Shown: positions 48,801 to 57,965 of the stretch, piece by piece
Layout: each line of letters opens with the position of its first letter
How positions within the stretch are numbered: the first letter of the stretch is position 1
Assembly (NCBI RefSeq): GCF_002836355.1
Contig: NZ_PJCA01000037.1
Location: forward strand, 124,001-188,000
Direction: 5' to 3'
Source: Moritella sp. Urea-trap-13
Lineage (GTDB): Bacteria; Pseudomonadota; Gammaproteobacteria; Enterobacterales; Moritellaceae
DNA length: 64,000 bases
The notes under the pieces: model-generated
Databases searched by the model: none
What the model was told of the DNA's origin: nothing
The model's input: the letters and a program-made list of their open reading frames with translations, nothing else
Position numbers and translations under genes: made by a program

Positions 48801-48981
48801 CTAAAGCTTCGACACGTTCCGCACTGGCGCCCGGCAAGACCGTTAACACGCTGGCGATCCGATTAGTGATCCTTGGATCTTCCGTGCGTGGCAATGTCGC
48901 CAACGAACCAAGACCAGCCACAATTAACAGGATAATCAGCAGTGCCATTAGCCGGTTATTTTCTGTAAACGCCTTGATCAT
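45889..48981 (-). CDS. RND-family multidrug efflux permease
   Basis: A 1030-residue inner-membrane RND pump of the AcrB/HAE-1 type. Twelve helices in two halves are separated by two large periplasmic loops. TGLVVALGIMVDNAIVMADT holds the Asp of the proton relay, and VVRLGDIAQI and the GxxGLAINAAIV-type C-terminal segment match the family. Its start overlaps the adaptor gene stop by 4 bp. The pump would act with the lipoprotein adaptor and an outer-membrane channel not encoded here. Confidence 0.92.
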   Translation of the reverse strand: MIKAFTENNRLMALLIILLIVAGLGSLATLPRTEDPRITNRIASVLTVLPGASAERVEALVTEKIEQKLRKLADIKRITSTSRPGISIVQLKLHDTITDTVPVWSRVRDLLNDVTSELPPAAVAPRLEDDRGYAYTQLIAVKWQGDSKVDLTTLGRYGKELQNQLKVIAGTDIVSLFGRGEEQILVEIDKHLAANLSLSTQAISNIILAADAKVSAGNIINDYNQMQIEVAGSFNSVDRIRQIPLLNDSNGGVVRLGDIAQISKKLQWPAQEIALVDGQYAVVVSTRMLPNLRIDKWSAEVDEVVAGFNLQLPASLTTEVLFDQSQYTEDRLQGLVENILIGFSLIAVVLFVTLGWRAALIVTLSLPLTVLFTLTVMNYYGLPIHQMSVTGLVVALGIMVDNAIVMADTIQKRRQQGFTASVAVQGAIKHLWLPLLGSTLTTILAFMPIVMMPGPSGEFVSGIALSVIFALIGSYLVSHTIVAGLSGQFLTGHAEGESARPMTWYNNGIELAGLAKAFRQSLVLVLARPKLSIALVFILPLSGFMLAKHLDEQFFPASDRDMFHIELFMPVQTSIIATEAMTKTISDLLAQQQGISKVRWFIGNNAPSFYYNLMPSKDGAQYYAQAMVTGDSFQQVNALVPSLQILLDNAIPEAQILVRKLEQGPPFRAPIELRLFGPNLDTLKTLGDEARRILIGTENVIHTRATIQPGLPKIWLKINEDVSQLAGLTLTDVATQLQSTLHGTVNGSIIEATESIPVRVRIANEQRSSLSDLADISLSSPQSQGNIPLVALTELALSPSRGAIPHWNGVRVNTVEGYLVAGVLPSTVLNDFSARLASENFVLPPGYRMEFGGESAKRNDAVGNLLASVGVIVMLLIIIVVLSFNSFRLGGVIVLSAIQSVGLGLLSVYVFNYPFGFTVIIGLLGLMGLAINAAIVILAELKSDPKAVAGDSDAIINAITSCTRHISSTTITTVGGFLPLILAGGGFWPPFAIAIAGGTVLTTLLSFYFVPAIFVLMSRKRAFAVTTVVA

Positions 48982-50174
48982 ATTTTATGCTCCGCAGTCG
49001 CTGTATCCACAGCTTTATTAGCAAAGGCTTGCTGATGACTCAGAGTGACGACCTGCCCCGGAACAAAACGATGAATGCCCGCATTGACATAGGCTTGATT
49101 GTTTTTCAGATCACCTTGTACATATGCCGCAGTCTCAGTGGCATGCAATACCGTCACCGTGGTGCTTTTCAGTTGGAATAACGCTGGGGATTGTTGAGGA
49201 TCAAGATCGCGTTGGGCGACGTCTTGATCTAAGGTATAGATATTCCACATACCGCGCACACCATCGGTGATCGCGCTTAACGGTACCCAATAACCCGACT
49301 GCTGATACGCTTGAGACAAGGTAAGGTAAGCCAATTGGCCATTATAAACCGGGCTGTTATCCGCGATTGAAAAACGTAAACTAATGGTACGTGTAACGCT
49401 GTTAACCTCATTACCCATGCTCAGCAATGTCGCGTTATAGTTAATACCAGCGATCTGAAGTTGATGTGCCTTACCCTTTAACTGTTTGATGAAACTAGCA
49501 GGGACACCAACGATAACCTCTGATGTGCCCGTTTGTAATAATCGAAAAGCCGTAGTACCCGCGGCAATCACTTCACCTTGAGCAATTTGACGACTACTAA
49601 CAATACCAGCAAACGGCGCTAATAGTTTTGATTTATCAATACGGTACTGACTGGCTTCTAATGCCGACAAGGTACTGCGAATATTGGCCGCAATAACACG
49701 TTTTTGCGACGACAACTCATCAATTTTTTGTTCTGAGGTAAAACCACGCTCACTCAACGAACTTAAACGGGTTAAATTTGCTTGGATCAAATCAAACTCG
49801 GCTTGGCCTTGCTGTAATTGCGCTTCCAACTGGTTACGTTCGATTAATAACAACTGGGTATTAAGCTCTGCCAGTAATTGCCCTTTCTCAACTTGTTGGC
49901 CTTCAATCACATGCAGGGTTTTAATAATGCCCGCAAATTCAAAACCCAAGTTGGCATCTTGTTGAGCAATCACCTTGCCGACAAACTTATTTTCAACCTG
50001 ATAGCTATCTTGCTGAGTTAATTGCTCACTACTTGCTTGTAAATAATGTGATGGTTGCGGCGTTTCATCCGCAACAACCTTACTGCATGCTTGCAATCCG
50101 ATCATCATTAGCACTACACTTGACCATTGTGCTGCTTTAGCATACGAACCTATTAGGTAACTCTTTATAATCAT
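48978..50174 (-). CDS. RND periplasmic adaptor lipoprotein
   Basis: A 398-residue membrane-fusion protein that links the RND permease to an outer-membrane channel. The lipoprotein signal ends MIGLQAC with C30 lipidated. The barrel-sandwich domain (GQQVEKGQLLAELNTQLL), the alpha-hairpin coiled coil and the KLLAPFAGIVSSRQIAQGEV return strand follow in order. The ATG at 50174 has AAGGA upstream; a longer in-frame reading from a TTG lacks one and would spoil the signal peptide. Its promoter region holds two TetR operators. Confidence 0.9.
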   Translation of the reverse strand: MIIKSYLIGSYAKAAQWSSVVLMMIGLQACSKVVADETPQPSHYLQASSEQLTQQDSYQVENKFVGKVIAQQDANLGFEFAGIIKTLHVIEGQQVEKGQLLAELNTQLLLIERNQLEAQLQQGQAEFDLIQANLTRLSSLSERGFTSEQKIDELSSQKRVIAANIRSTLSALEASQYRIDKSKLLAPFAGIVSSRQIAQGEVIAAGTTAFRLLQTGTSEVIVGVPASFIKQLKGKAHQLQIAGINYNATLLSMGNEVNSVTRTISLRFSIADNSPVYNGQLAYLTLSQAYQQSGYWVPLSAITDGVRGMWNIYTLDQDVAQRDLDPQQSPALFQLKSTTVTVLHATETAAYVQGDLKNNQAYVNAGIHRFVPGQVVTLSHQQAFANKAVDTATAEHKI

Positions 50175-50236
50175 AGTGAATATTCCTTTCTTGCGTGCTA
50201 TCCAACGCAACCCTTCCGTTTCGACCTTTTATAAAC

Positions 50237-50292
50237 TAGACTCACTAGTCTAGCTACAAAAACAGTTAAATCAAACTAGACCGTACAGTCTA
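50237..50292. promoter_or_regulatory. two TetR operators between pump and repressor genes
   Basis: TAGAC-N6-GTCTA occurs at 50237-50252 and again at 50277-50292, 40 bp apart. Both lie in the divergent promoter region, so the TetR protein encoded at 50367 most likely represses both itself and the pump operon. Confidence 0.8.
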
Positions 50293-50366
50293 CTTTAGTT
50301 GTATTAACACATATATAACATTTATTAGCAAGGCTGTATGTTCAAACTACCAGCGGTATAAGTGAT

Positions 50367-50981
50367 ATGAACAAACCAAGAGCAAAGAGTGAAGTAAAGC
50401 GTAATCAAATACTGGATGCGGCAACACTGCAGTTTACTCAGCATGGGTACGCAGCAACGAGCATGGAATTGATTGCTAAATTAGCTGGGGTTTCTAAGCA
50501 AACCGTGTACAGCCACTTTGGTAATAAAGATGAATTATTTATTACCGCGATCAGCTATAAGTGTGAACAATTGGGCGTAACAGAACTGTTACCCGAGAAT
50601 TTAGGCCCGGTTGAATCGACCTTGACGTTATTCGCACAGCGCTTTTTTACCATGATCACATCAACAGATTCCATGGCGGTACATCGCACTTGCGCTGCAG
50701 AATGTCTTGCCCATCCGCATTTATCACGGTTATTTTTTGAAGCGGGTCCGCTGTTTGTGATCGACAAATTAGCCCATTGTTTGGCCGAGTATCATCGCCG
50801 CGGCGAACTGGATATCGAAGACTGCCGTGAAGCGGCAATTCAATTACTGGCGATCATCAAAGGTGAGCAGTGGACACGATTAGAATTTAATATTGAAGAG
50901 TCGTTAACAGAGCAGGAAATTAACCATTATTTACAACGTTCTGTGCGCCTATTTGTACGTGGCTATCAAAGTTTAGGTTAA
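50367..50981 (+). CDS. TetR-family repressor of the RND pump
   Basis: A 204-residue repressor. The N-terminal helix-turn-helix reads EVKRNQILDAATLQFTQHGY... KQTVYSHFGNKDELF (about 8-58). The C-terminal domain, with TCAAECLAHPHLSRLF, resembles the TetR_C_7 (AefR-like) ligand domain. It diverges from the pump operon with two palindromic operators between. Ligand unknown, presumably a pump substrate. Confidence 0.9.
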   Translation: MNKPRAKSEVKRNQILDAATLQFTQHGYAATSMELIAKLAGVSKQTVYSHFGNKDELFITAISYKCEQLGVTELLPENLGPVESTLTLFAQRFFTMITSTDSMAVHRTCAAECLAHPHLSRLFFEAGPLFVIDKLAHCLAEYHRRGELDIEDCREAAIQLLAIIKGEQWTRLEFNIEESLTEQEINHYLQRSVRLFVRGYQSLG

Positions 50982-50996
50982 AGGTTAAAGGTTAAA
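50976..50996. repeat. GGTTAAA x3 at the TetR stop codon
   Basis: Three tandem heptamers overlap the stop codon; the first TAA is in frame. Minor. Confidence 0.8.
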
Positions 50997-51027
50997 GTTT
51001 AAATTTAAACTTTTAGTAAAAAGCAAA

Positions 51028-51062
51028 GTAATCAGGGTTATGCTGAACATAACCCTGATTAC
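51028..51062. terminator. bidirectional terminator, tetR / cobA
   Basis: A perfect 15-bp stem (GTAATCAGGGTTATG / CATAACCCTGATTAC) with a 5-nt loop between convergent genes. Confidence 0.9.
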
Positions 51063-51077
51063 TAGCTTTATATAGCG

Positions 51078-51881
51078 CTATTCACTCGTATTAAGCGTGG
51101 CACTAAACCAATCCAGTTTACTGGCCAACTGCGTTACCCCACCAATAATAATCAATGACGGGCTTTCAGCTTGGGCGGCAAGATCGCTAAGATCTTTTAA
51201 TGATCCTCGCAATGTACGTTGCTGTTTACTGGTGCCTTTCTCGACAATGGCCACTGGCATATCAGCATCCATACCGTGTTCGATAAGATTGCTCGCAATA
51301 CCACTGCTTTGGGTTAAGCCCATATAAAACACCAGTGTATGCGTGGCTTTACCAAGTAATGGCCAATCTAGCTGATGGGCATCATCTTTTAAATGTCCGG
51401 TAATAAACTGCACACCTTGAGTATAATCTCTATGTGTCAGCGGGATCCCTGCGTATGCAGCACAGCCTGACGCGGCCGTGATACCCGGTACTACTTCAAA
51501 AGGAATGTTAAACGGTAATAAGGCTTCGAGTTCTTCACCACCACGACCAAAGATAAATGGATCACCGCCTTTAAGCCGGATCACTTGTTTACCTTGCAAG
51601 GCTAATTTTACCAGCAGATCGTTAATCCCACTTTGTGGGACACAATGGTAACCCGCTTGCTTGCCGACAAAAAAACATTCCGCATCGGGATGGATTAACG
51701 CGATAATCTCATCTGACACCAAGCGGTCGTGTACAACCACTTCAGCTTGCTGCAATAAGCGTAATGCTTTAACGGTTAATAAGTCTGGGTCACCAGGGCC
51801 CGAACCTACCAAAATCACTTTCCCTGTATGACTTACGGCCTGTAGCTCATTTACTGCTGTTGGTATTGTTTGTCCGGTCAT
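51078..51881 (-). CDS. cobA: uroporphyrinogen-III C-methyltransferase
   Basis: SUMT methylates uroporphyrinogen III to precorrin-2 for siroheme and cobalamin synthesis. The 267-residue protein has [17 protein letters not shown] (SAM site), the [17 protein letters not shown] motif and PGITAASG, all family hallmarks. It is a single-domain enzyme, not the CysG fusion, and is transcribed alone. Confidence 0.95.
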   Translation of the reverse strand: MTGQTIPTAVNELQAVSHTGKVILVGSGPGDPDLLTVKALRLLQQAEVVVHDRLVSDEIIALIHPDAECFFVGKQAGYHCVPQSGINDLLVKLALQGKQVIRLKGGDPFIFGRGGEELEALLPFNIPFEVVPGITAASGCAAYAGIPLTHRDYTQGVQFITGHLKDDAHQLDWPLLGKATHTLVFYMGLTQSSGIASNLIEHGMDADMPVAIVEKGTSKQQRTLRGSLKDLSDLAAQAESPSLIIIGGVTQLASKLDWFSATLNTSE

Positions 51882-52032
51882 TCTATATCCTTAGCTACTA
51901 CGCCAGCCATCACGACTAGCAACTATTTATAGTGCTTTTGCTCACTGCTTTATATATCTAATAAATACCATAGCTAGGTAAAGCTTACCAATAGCGGAGT
52001 AGTATAAGTTATACCAAGCGAAGCAAGATCAA

Positions 52033-52062
52033 AAAAGGCGCGATCTTTCGACCGCGCCTTTT
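52033..52062 (-). terminator. fxsA terminator
   Basis: AAAAGGCGCG pairs with CGCGCCTTTT over 10 bp around a 10-nt loop. Confidence 0.9.
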
Positions 52063-52085
52063 GGTAGTTATTTGTTTATCGATTA

Positions 52086-52628
52086 TTAATTAAGCTTGTT
52101 ATCATCTCGGTTTACTTCAACAAAATCACCTTCGATAGCACCGTCATTTTTAGCTTTACTATCAGCACCAGGCTGTTGCTGAAATGGTGACGACTGTGAA
52201 GTATGGGTCGATGATTGTGATGAATAGCTAAAGCCTTGCGCGCCACCAGTAAATGTCGACTGTGGAATAATACGATCTTTATATTGGGCGATAATCGCTT
52301 TAGCTAAACGACCACGAATTTGTGGTGTTAATACTAACAAACCTAACGCATCAGTGACAAAACCAGGGGTAACCAGTAATACACCACACACAAGTAGCAT
52401 AATACCTTCAACAATTTCTTGTCCCGGCGCTTCGCCTGCGGCTAAGCGTGCTTGTAATTTTTGCACCGTTTGTACGCCCTGGCTACGCACCAAATACGAA
52501 CCAGCAAACGCGGTTAAAATAATAATACCAATAGTCAGTTCTGCACCTAATAACGAGCCTATCGACATTAGTACATACACTTCAATTAATGTCATCGCAG
52601 TAAACAGGAAAAATAAACGACCTAACAC
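52086..52628 (-). CDS. fxsA: FxsA-family membrane protein
   Basis: A 180-residue inner-membrane protein. Its E. coli homologue, when overproduced, relieves F-plasmid exclusion of phage T7; the physiological role is unknown. Four hydrophobic segments fill residues 1-105, with LLVCGVLLVTPGFVTDALG near the third and a short cytoplasmic tail rich in Ser, Gln and Gly. In E. coli it lies beside aspA near groES-groEL, and it is in the same neighbourhood here. Confidence 0.92.
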   Translation of the reverse strand: MLGRLFFLFTAMTLIEVYVLMSIGSLLGAELTIGIIILTAFAGSYLVRSQGVQTVQKLQARLAAGEAPGQEIVEGIMLLVCGVLLVTPGFVTDALGLLVLTPQIRGRLAKAIIAQYKDRIIPQSTFTGGAQGFSYSSQSSTHTSQSSPFQQQPGADSKAKNDGAIEGDFVEVNRDDNKLN

Positions 52629-52795
52629 ATTAACCTCTCAAAATATTGTCAAAAAAATCCGTAAAAAACGGTTATGATATAAAGTAACATAAGGGCATTA
52701 GCCCCATTTTCAAGCTCTCGCCTTATAAATAGTCCATAATACTAACTGGCAGACAGTGTAATTAAGACAACTAAAACACCATAAAGTTGGAAAAA

Positions 52796-53245
52796 ATGAA
52801 ACTAAAATCGATTCTATTATTAGCCAGTAGCCTGGTACTGCAAAGCACAATACCCGTATTAGCCAATAATAATTTTAGTCTATTCGCCAATAAACAACAA
52901 AGCGCACCAGCATTCTTGCCTGTCGAAGCAGCGTTTGTATTTTCGCAACTACAGCAAGGCCAGCAGCTTAATGTGTTCTGGCAAATTAGCGATGGTTATT
53001 ATTTATATAAGAATAAATTGCGTGTCACTATCAATGGTAATGAATACACTATCCAAGGCTTGCCTAAAGGTAAAGACTATCATGATGAGTATTTTGGCGA
53101 TGTCGAAATATTTCAGTACGAGTTGCAGTTGTCAGTACCCATTGCAGATTTGGCACCTAAGAGTGAAGTCACTATTCATTATCAAGGTTGCGCGGTGGCA
53201 GGATTATGTTATCCACCAATGACAAAAACATTTATTAGCCAATAG
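52796..53245 (+). CDS. stand-alone DsbD N-terminal domain protein
   Basis: A 149-residue periplasmic protein that corresponds only to the N-terminal (alpha) domain of the DsbD disulfide reductase. A signal peptide (about 1-23) precedes the immunoglobulin-like domain. YQGCAVAGLCYPP gives C132 and C138 with the same five-residue spacing as the active cysteines of DsbD's N-domain. The membrane and thioredoxin domains are missing; nothing resembling them follows. The ATG at 52796 has GGAAAAA upstream. In E. coli dsbD lies in this gene neighbourhood, so this may be a relic or a specialised thiol-exchange partner. Confidence 0.85.
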   Translation: MKLKSILLLASSLVLQSTIPVLANNNFSLFANKQQSAPAFLPVEAAFVFSQLQQGQQLNVFWQISDGYYLYKNKLRVTINGNEYTIQGLPKGKDYHDEYFGDVEIFQYELQLSVPIADLAPKSEVTIHYQGCAVAGLCYPPMTKTFISQ

Positions 53246-53261
53246 TTAATTTACTCAAACA

Positions 53262-53296
53262 CAACCCTGTATCAATGAGACATTCATACAGGGTTG
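53262..53296. terminator. bidirectional terminator, DsbD-like / MFS
   Basis: CAACCCTGTAT pairs with ATACAGGGTTG over 11 bp with a 13-nt loop. Confidence 0.85.
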
Positions 53297-53302
53297 CAGA
53301 AC

Positions 53303-54445
53303 CTAGATATGTTTACTACGCACCAACACGAATACCGGTACCACCGCAATCGCCATCAAGATAAAAATATTTTCTTTTAGCTCAGGATAAAATAACCCCG
53401 ATAGAAATGTCAGCAACGCAATCGCTAAACTAAACGGGATCGCCGCATAAATTGCTTGTACCGTCATGGTATCTTCATCTGCTACATTTTCGGCGATATA
53501 ACGCATTGCCGCTAAGTGAGCGATACCAAACGTCACACCGTGTAATAATTGCGACAACATAATCACACTCACATCCGTCGCATAACTTAACGTTAACCAA
53601 CGTAAAATACTGCCTAATGCAGCAATAACAAACATGGTTGCCATGCTAGTATTGGCAAATAATCGTCGGCCAATTGCCAAAAAGAAAATCTCACCGACAA
53701 CCCCCACACTCCAGAAGTAACCGATATAGGTTTCACTAATACCAATGTCCTGCCAATACACAGCGCCAAAACCATAATAAGCAGCATGGGCACCTTGCAA
53801 TAACGCAGTAATTAACAAAAATGGCCAAAAGCTTGGGCGACTTAAAATAGTCAGAAATCCGCTACTGATTTTACTGCTTGCCATCGTATCTTGCGGCATA
53901 TTACGCGCTGGGGTCACCGTTAATAACAGCAGTCCCGCTAAGCCGATAATAATCGCTAATAAAATGACTTTATGATCAAACGATTCAACTAATAGCCCAG
54001 TCGCGGCACTGGCTAACATGAATCCGATCGATCCCCATAATCGGGTCTTACCGTAGTCCATATTATTATAACGAACCAGCTTAGCCGCCATCGCTTCACC
54101 AAGCGCCATTAGCGGTGAAAATACAAAGTTAGTCAGCACCACCAGTAAAAAAACCACATACACATTACTGGTCAAGTAGAATCCGGCAAAGGTGATCATA
54201 CTGGTTAATGTTAAACGTCGCATCGCCTGTAATAATGACACTGTGGTGGTCAAATTACGGGTTAACAATAACGCCCCAGCAGAACGAGCAACTAAAGCAA
54301 ATGCCAGCATAGTACCGATCATTTCAGTCGATGTACCCTCGCCTTTTAACCATAGCGCCCAAAACGGCAGCAAAACCCCATAAACACCAAAGAAGCCAAT
54401 ATAATAAAATCCCATCCATATTGATGATGGCAGTGCAAAGCCCAT
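53303..54445 (-). CDS. MFS transporter, HcaT-like
   Basis: A 380-residue inner-membrane carrier with twelve helices. The N-terminal segment FYYIGFFGVYGVLLPFWALW and KTRLWGSIGFMLAS match the 3-phenylpropionate transporter HcaT / MFS_1_like group, in which the substrate is often a nucleoside or aromatic acid. No catabolic genes for such compounds are near, so the substrate here is unknown. Confidence 0.8.
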   Translation of the reverse strand: MGFALPSSIWMGFYYIGFFGVYGVLLPFWALWLKGEGTSTEMIGTMLAFALVARSAGALLLTRNLTTTVSLLQAMRRLTLTSMITFAGFYLTSNVYVVFLLVVLTNFVFSPLMALGEAMAAKLVRYNNMDYGKTRLWGSIGFMLASAATGLLVESFDHKVILLAIIIGLAGLLLLTVTPARNMPQDTMASSKISSGFLTILSRPSFWPFLLITALLQGAHAAYYGFGAVYWQDIGISETYIGYFWSVGVVGEIFFLAIGRRLFANTSMATMFVIAALGSILRWLTLSYATDVSVIMLSQLLHGVTFGIAHLAAMRYIAENVADEDTMTVQAIYAAIPFSLAIALLTFLSGLFYPELKENIFILMAIAVVPVFVLVRSKHI

Positions 54446-54741
54446 ATTTAATCCCTAAATAATGAAATATCAGTCCAATAATGAGCGACATTCTACGCAC
54501 TTAGTAATAGACATGCGCTATTTATCCATAAAATATTATGATGACCTAGCCGCTGTTTCATCAAAATAAACTGCGTATTAAAGCAAAACCGTCACAAAAA
54601 ACTATCATTAATACTAAAGTCGTATTGCTAGATATTAGCGACCATGGCATTTTTATTCACAGCAGATGTAAACATAACTCTCGATTAAACATGCTTACAT
54701 CCAGATGTGGACAAGGAATTAAATACTATTAAGGAAGAATA

Positions 54742-56688
54742 ATGAGCGACACTAAACTATATCCGGTACCTGCAGAATTTGCGCAAAACAGTTTATTAAA
54801 TGACAGTGCTTATCAAGCAATGTACAAGCATTCAATTTCCAATCCGGAAGCATTTTGGGGTGAACAAGGCCACATCGTTGATTGGATAAAACCTTATAGC
54901 CAAGTTAAAAGCACCAGTTTCCAACCTGGTAGTGTCGACATTAAATGGTTCCAAGACGGTAAACTCAATGTGTCAGCCAACTGTCTTGACCGTCACTTAA
55001 AAGATAACGCCAACAAAACCGCTATTATTTGGGAAGGCGATAACCCTGAAGATTCTGAAAAGTTAACTTATCAAGACGTTTATGAACAAGTCTGCCAATT
55101 TTCCAATGCTTTAAAAGCTCAAGGCATTAAAAAAGGCGACGTAGTTTGCTTATATATGCCTATGGTGCCAGAAGCGGCTATCGCTATGCTTGCTTGTACG
55201 CGTATTGGTGCAGTTCACACAATTGTATTTGCCGGTTTCTCCGCTGAAGCACTGGCTGACCGTATTGATAACTGTGGCGCTAAATTAGTCATCACTGCCG
55301 ATGAAGGTGTACGTGCTGGCCGAATTACCCGTCTTAAAGATTGCGTTGATACCGCGTTAGCTAAACCACAAGTGACCAGCGTTAACAATGTCATTGTCTT
55401 TGCCCGTACTAAAGCAGACATCGCTTGGCATGAAGGCCGTGACCTTTGGTGGCATGATGTCGTTAAAGACCAACCGCGTGAATGTGCTCCTGAAGCAATG
55501 AATGCCGAAGACCCATTATTCATCCTCTATACTTCAGGCTCAACGGGTAAACCCAAAGGTGTATTACACACTACAGGTGGTTACCTTGTGTATGCCACGA
55601 TGACCTTTAAATATGTCTTTGATCATCAAGACACTGACGTATTCTGGTGTACTGCCGATGTTGGTTGGATCACAGGTCACAGCTATTTAGTTTATGGACC
55701 ACTGGCCAACGCCGCAACAACGGTATTGTTCGAAGGTGTGCCAAATTACCCTGATACTGCCCGTATGAGCCAAGTGGTAGATAAGCATCAAGTGACAACA
55801 CTCTATACCGCACCAACAGCTATTCGCGCATTAATGGCCAAAGGTGACGATGCTATTAAAGGTACTAAACGTACCTCATTGCGCTTAATGGGCTCAGTGG
55901 GCGAACCAATTAACCCTGAAGCATGGCAGTGGTATTACAATACCATCGGCAATGCATCAACACCGATTGTCGATACTTGGTGGCAGACAGAAACAGGTGG
56001 CATCTTAATTACCCCATTACCTGGCGCGACCAGCCTTAAACCCGGCTCTGCAACACGTCCATTCTTTGGTGTGAGTCCGGCGCTGGTTGATAATGAAGGT
56101 AAAATATTAGATGGCGAGAATGAAGGTAACTTAGTTATTCTAGATTCTTGGCCTGGACAAATGCGTGGTATTTACGGTGATGAAAGCCGTTTCGAAGAAG
56201 CCTATTTCTCAACATTCCCGAACATGTACTGTACTGGCGATGGCGCCAAACGTGATGCCGACGGTTATTACTGGATCACCGGGCGTGTCGATGATGTACT
56301 GAATGTATCAGGTCACCGTATGGGGACAGCTGAGATTGAAAGTGCCTTAGTATCCCACAGTAAAATTGCCGAAGCAGCCGTTGTCGGCGTTCCCCACGAT
56401 ATTAAAGGCCAAGGTATTTATGCCTACGTGACCTTGAATGCCGGTGAAGAACCAGATGAAGCGCTACTTGCAGAAGTGAAACAATGGGTTCGTAGTGAGA
56501 TTGGCGCGATTGCGACACCAGATACCTTGCACTGGACCCAAGCGTTACCAAAAACCCGTTCAGGTAAGATCATGCGTCGTATCCTACGTAAGGTCGCTAC
56601 CGATGACACAGATTCGTTAGGTGATACCTCAACACTGGCAGACCCAAGTGTGGTTGATACCTTAATCGCCGAGAAGCAAGAAGCTTGA
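54742..56688 (+). CDS. acs: acetyl-CoA synthetase
   Basis: AMP-forming acetate activation to acetyl-CoA. The 648-residue protein has the P-loop-like [10 protein letters not shown] (from T264), the GEPINPEAW and WWQTETGG motifs, and the C-terminal SGKIMRR with Lys609, the residue acetylated by Pat in Salmonella to switch the enzyme off. AAGGAAGAATA precedes the ATG. It stands alone with its own terminator. Confidence 0.97.
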   Translation: MSDTKLYPVPAEFAQNSLLNDSAYQAMYKHSISNPEAFWGEQGHIVDWIKPYSQVKSTSFQPGSVDIKWFQDGKLNVSANCLDRHLKDNANKTAIIWEGDNPEDSEKLTYQDVYEQVCQFSNALKAQGIKKGDVVCLYMPMVPEAAIAMLACTRIGAVHTIVFAGFSAEALADRIDNCGAKLVITADEGVRAGRITRLKDCVDTALAKPQVTSVNNVIVFARTKADIAWHEGRDLWWHDVVKDQPRECAPEAMNAEDPLFILYTSGSTGKPKGVLHTTGGYLVYATMTFKYVFDHQDTDVFWCTADVGWITGHSYLVYGPLANAATTVLFEGVPNYPDTARMSQVVDKHQVTTLYTAPTAIRALMAKGDDAIKGTKRTSLRLMGSVGEPINPEAWQWYYNTIGNASTPIVDTWWQTETGGILITPLPGATSLKPGSATRPFFGVSPALVDNEGKILDGENEGNLVILDSWPGQMRGIYGDESRFEEAYFSTFPNMYCTGDGAKRDADGYYWITGRVDDVLNVSGHRMGTAEIESALVSHSKIAEAAVVGVPHDIKGQGIYAYVTLNAGEEPDEALLAEVKQWVRSEIGAIATPDTLHWTQALPKTRSGKIMRRILRKVATDDTDSLGDTSTLADPSVVDTLIAEKQEA

Positions 56689-56738
56689 AATAAAACACGC
56701 TAGTGGGCGATTGTCCGCTATCGTTTGATTAACCTTTT

Positions 56739-56775
56739 ATCGGTGTAACTTTCGCCTTAGTTACATCGATTTTTT
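56739..56775 (+). terminator. acs terminator
   Basis: ATCGGTGTAAC pairs with GTTACATCGAT (one bulged G) around a 10-nt loop, followed by TTTTT. Confidence 0.85.
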
Positions 56776-57034
56776 CGTTTTAAATCCCTCCAACAAACTC
56801 GCCGACATTCAGTCAACTGGTAATGTGCGCTAGGTTTCACTTAGAGTCTAAACTTTAATAAAATATCAGATAAGACCAGTCAAATGCTGTTATATTCTCC
56901 GAAAATCATATAATGTGTAGAGAATTAGCAACAATTGTATTTTATAAACAACTATAATTGGAGTCTTCAGAAAATCTAACGATGTAGGCTTTATTTACGA
57001 AGTTAGTGTCATTTTACCAGACAATGGAAGCAAT
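56776..57034. other. promoter region of aroQ-accBC
   Basis: About 260 bp with no gene. It should carry the promoter of the fatty-acid synthesis operon. No clear operator was recognised. Confidence 0.4.
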
Positions 57035-57493
57035 ATGTCGAACAAATCAAGAATATTGTTACTCAACGGACCGAATCTAAATCTTTTAGGTAAAAGAGAA
57101 CCTGAGACTTACGGCTATCAAACACTTAGCGACATTGTAGAACATTTAACCGATGTTGCAACTGAGCACGCTATTGATTTGCGCCATGAACAATCTAACG
57201 CAGAACACGAGCTCATTGATCATATTCATGCGGCTATGGGTAATACTGATTTTATCATTATCAACCCAGCAGCCTATACGCATACCAGCGTGGCGATTAG
57301 AGATGCATTATTAGGGGTTTCAATCCCATTTATCGAAGTACATCTCTCTAATGTACACGCACGAGAACAATTTCGTCATCATTCTTATCTATCAGATGTC
57401 GCCAAAGGCGTTATTTGTGGATTAGGTGCTGATGGTTATGAATTTGCACTGCTTTCTGCTGTCAAACAGCTTAAGCAAACTAACAACAAATAA
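57035..57493 (+). CDS. aroQ: type II 3-dehydroquinate dehydratase
   Basis: Shikimate-pathway enzyme converting 3-dehydroquinate to 3-dehydroshikimate. The 152-residue protein has the N-terminal [20 protein letters not shown] motif with the catalytic Tyr, [11 protein letters not shown] and [16 protein letters not shown] precedes the ATG. It leads the aroQ-accB-accC operon, a common arrangement in gammaproteobacteria. Confidence 0.97.
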   Translation: MSNKSRILLLNGPNLNLLGKREPETYGYQTLSDIVEHLTDVATEHAIDLRHEQSNAEHELIDHIHAAMGNTDFIIINPAAYTHTSVAIRDALLGVSIPFIEVHLSNVHAREQFRHHSYLSDVAKGVICGLGADGYEFALLSAVKQLKQTNNK

Positions 57494-57504
57494 AAGAGAT
57501 CATT

Positions 57505-57951
57505 ATGGACATCCGTAAAATTAAAAAACTGATTGAACTAGTTGAAGAATCTGGCATTGCAGAATTAGAAATTTCAGAAGGCGAAGAGTCAGTACGAATC
57601 AATCGTTTTAGCAGCACTGCACCAGCTCAAATGCAGTATGCACCAGCACCAGTTGCTGCAGCACCTATCGCAGCGGCACCAGTTGCTGCCGTTGAAGCTG
57701 CACCAGCAGAAGTAGCGGGCCATCAAGTTCGTTCTCCTATGGTTGGCACATTCTATAATGCAGTATCTCCAGGCGCTGCACCTTTTGTTGCAATCGGCCA
57801 AACAGTTAATGTTGGCGATACTCTATGTATCTTAGAAGCAATGAAAATGATGAACCAAATTGAATCAGATAAAGCCGGTGTAGTGAAAGCTATCCTAGCA
57901 ACAGACGGTCAAGCTATTGAGTTTGATGAACCTCTTTTCATCATTGAATAA
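57505..57951 (+). CDS. accB: biotin carboxyl carrier protein of acetyl-CoA carboxylase
   Basis: Carries the biotin that shuttles carboxyl groups in acetyl-CoA carboxylase, the first committed step of fatty acid synthesis. 148 residues: an N-terminal domain with the [20 protein letters not shown] start, a flexible Ala/Pro linker, and the biotinyl domain with [10 protein letters not shown] (Lys114 biotinylated). Twelve bp after aroQ and 14 bp before accC. Confidence 0.97.
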   Translation: MDIRKIKKLIELVEESGIAELEISEGEESVRINRFSSTAPAQMQYAPAPVAAAPIAAAPVAAVEAAPAEVAGHQVRSPMVGTFYNAVSPGAAPFVAIGQTVNVGDTLCILEAMKMMNQIESDKAGVVKAILATDGQAIEFDEPLFIIE

Positions 57952-57965
57952 CTACGGAGTTTCCA

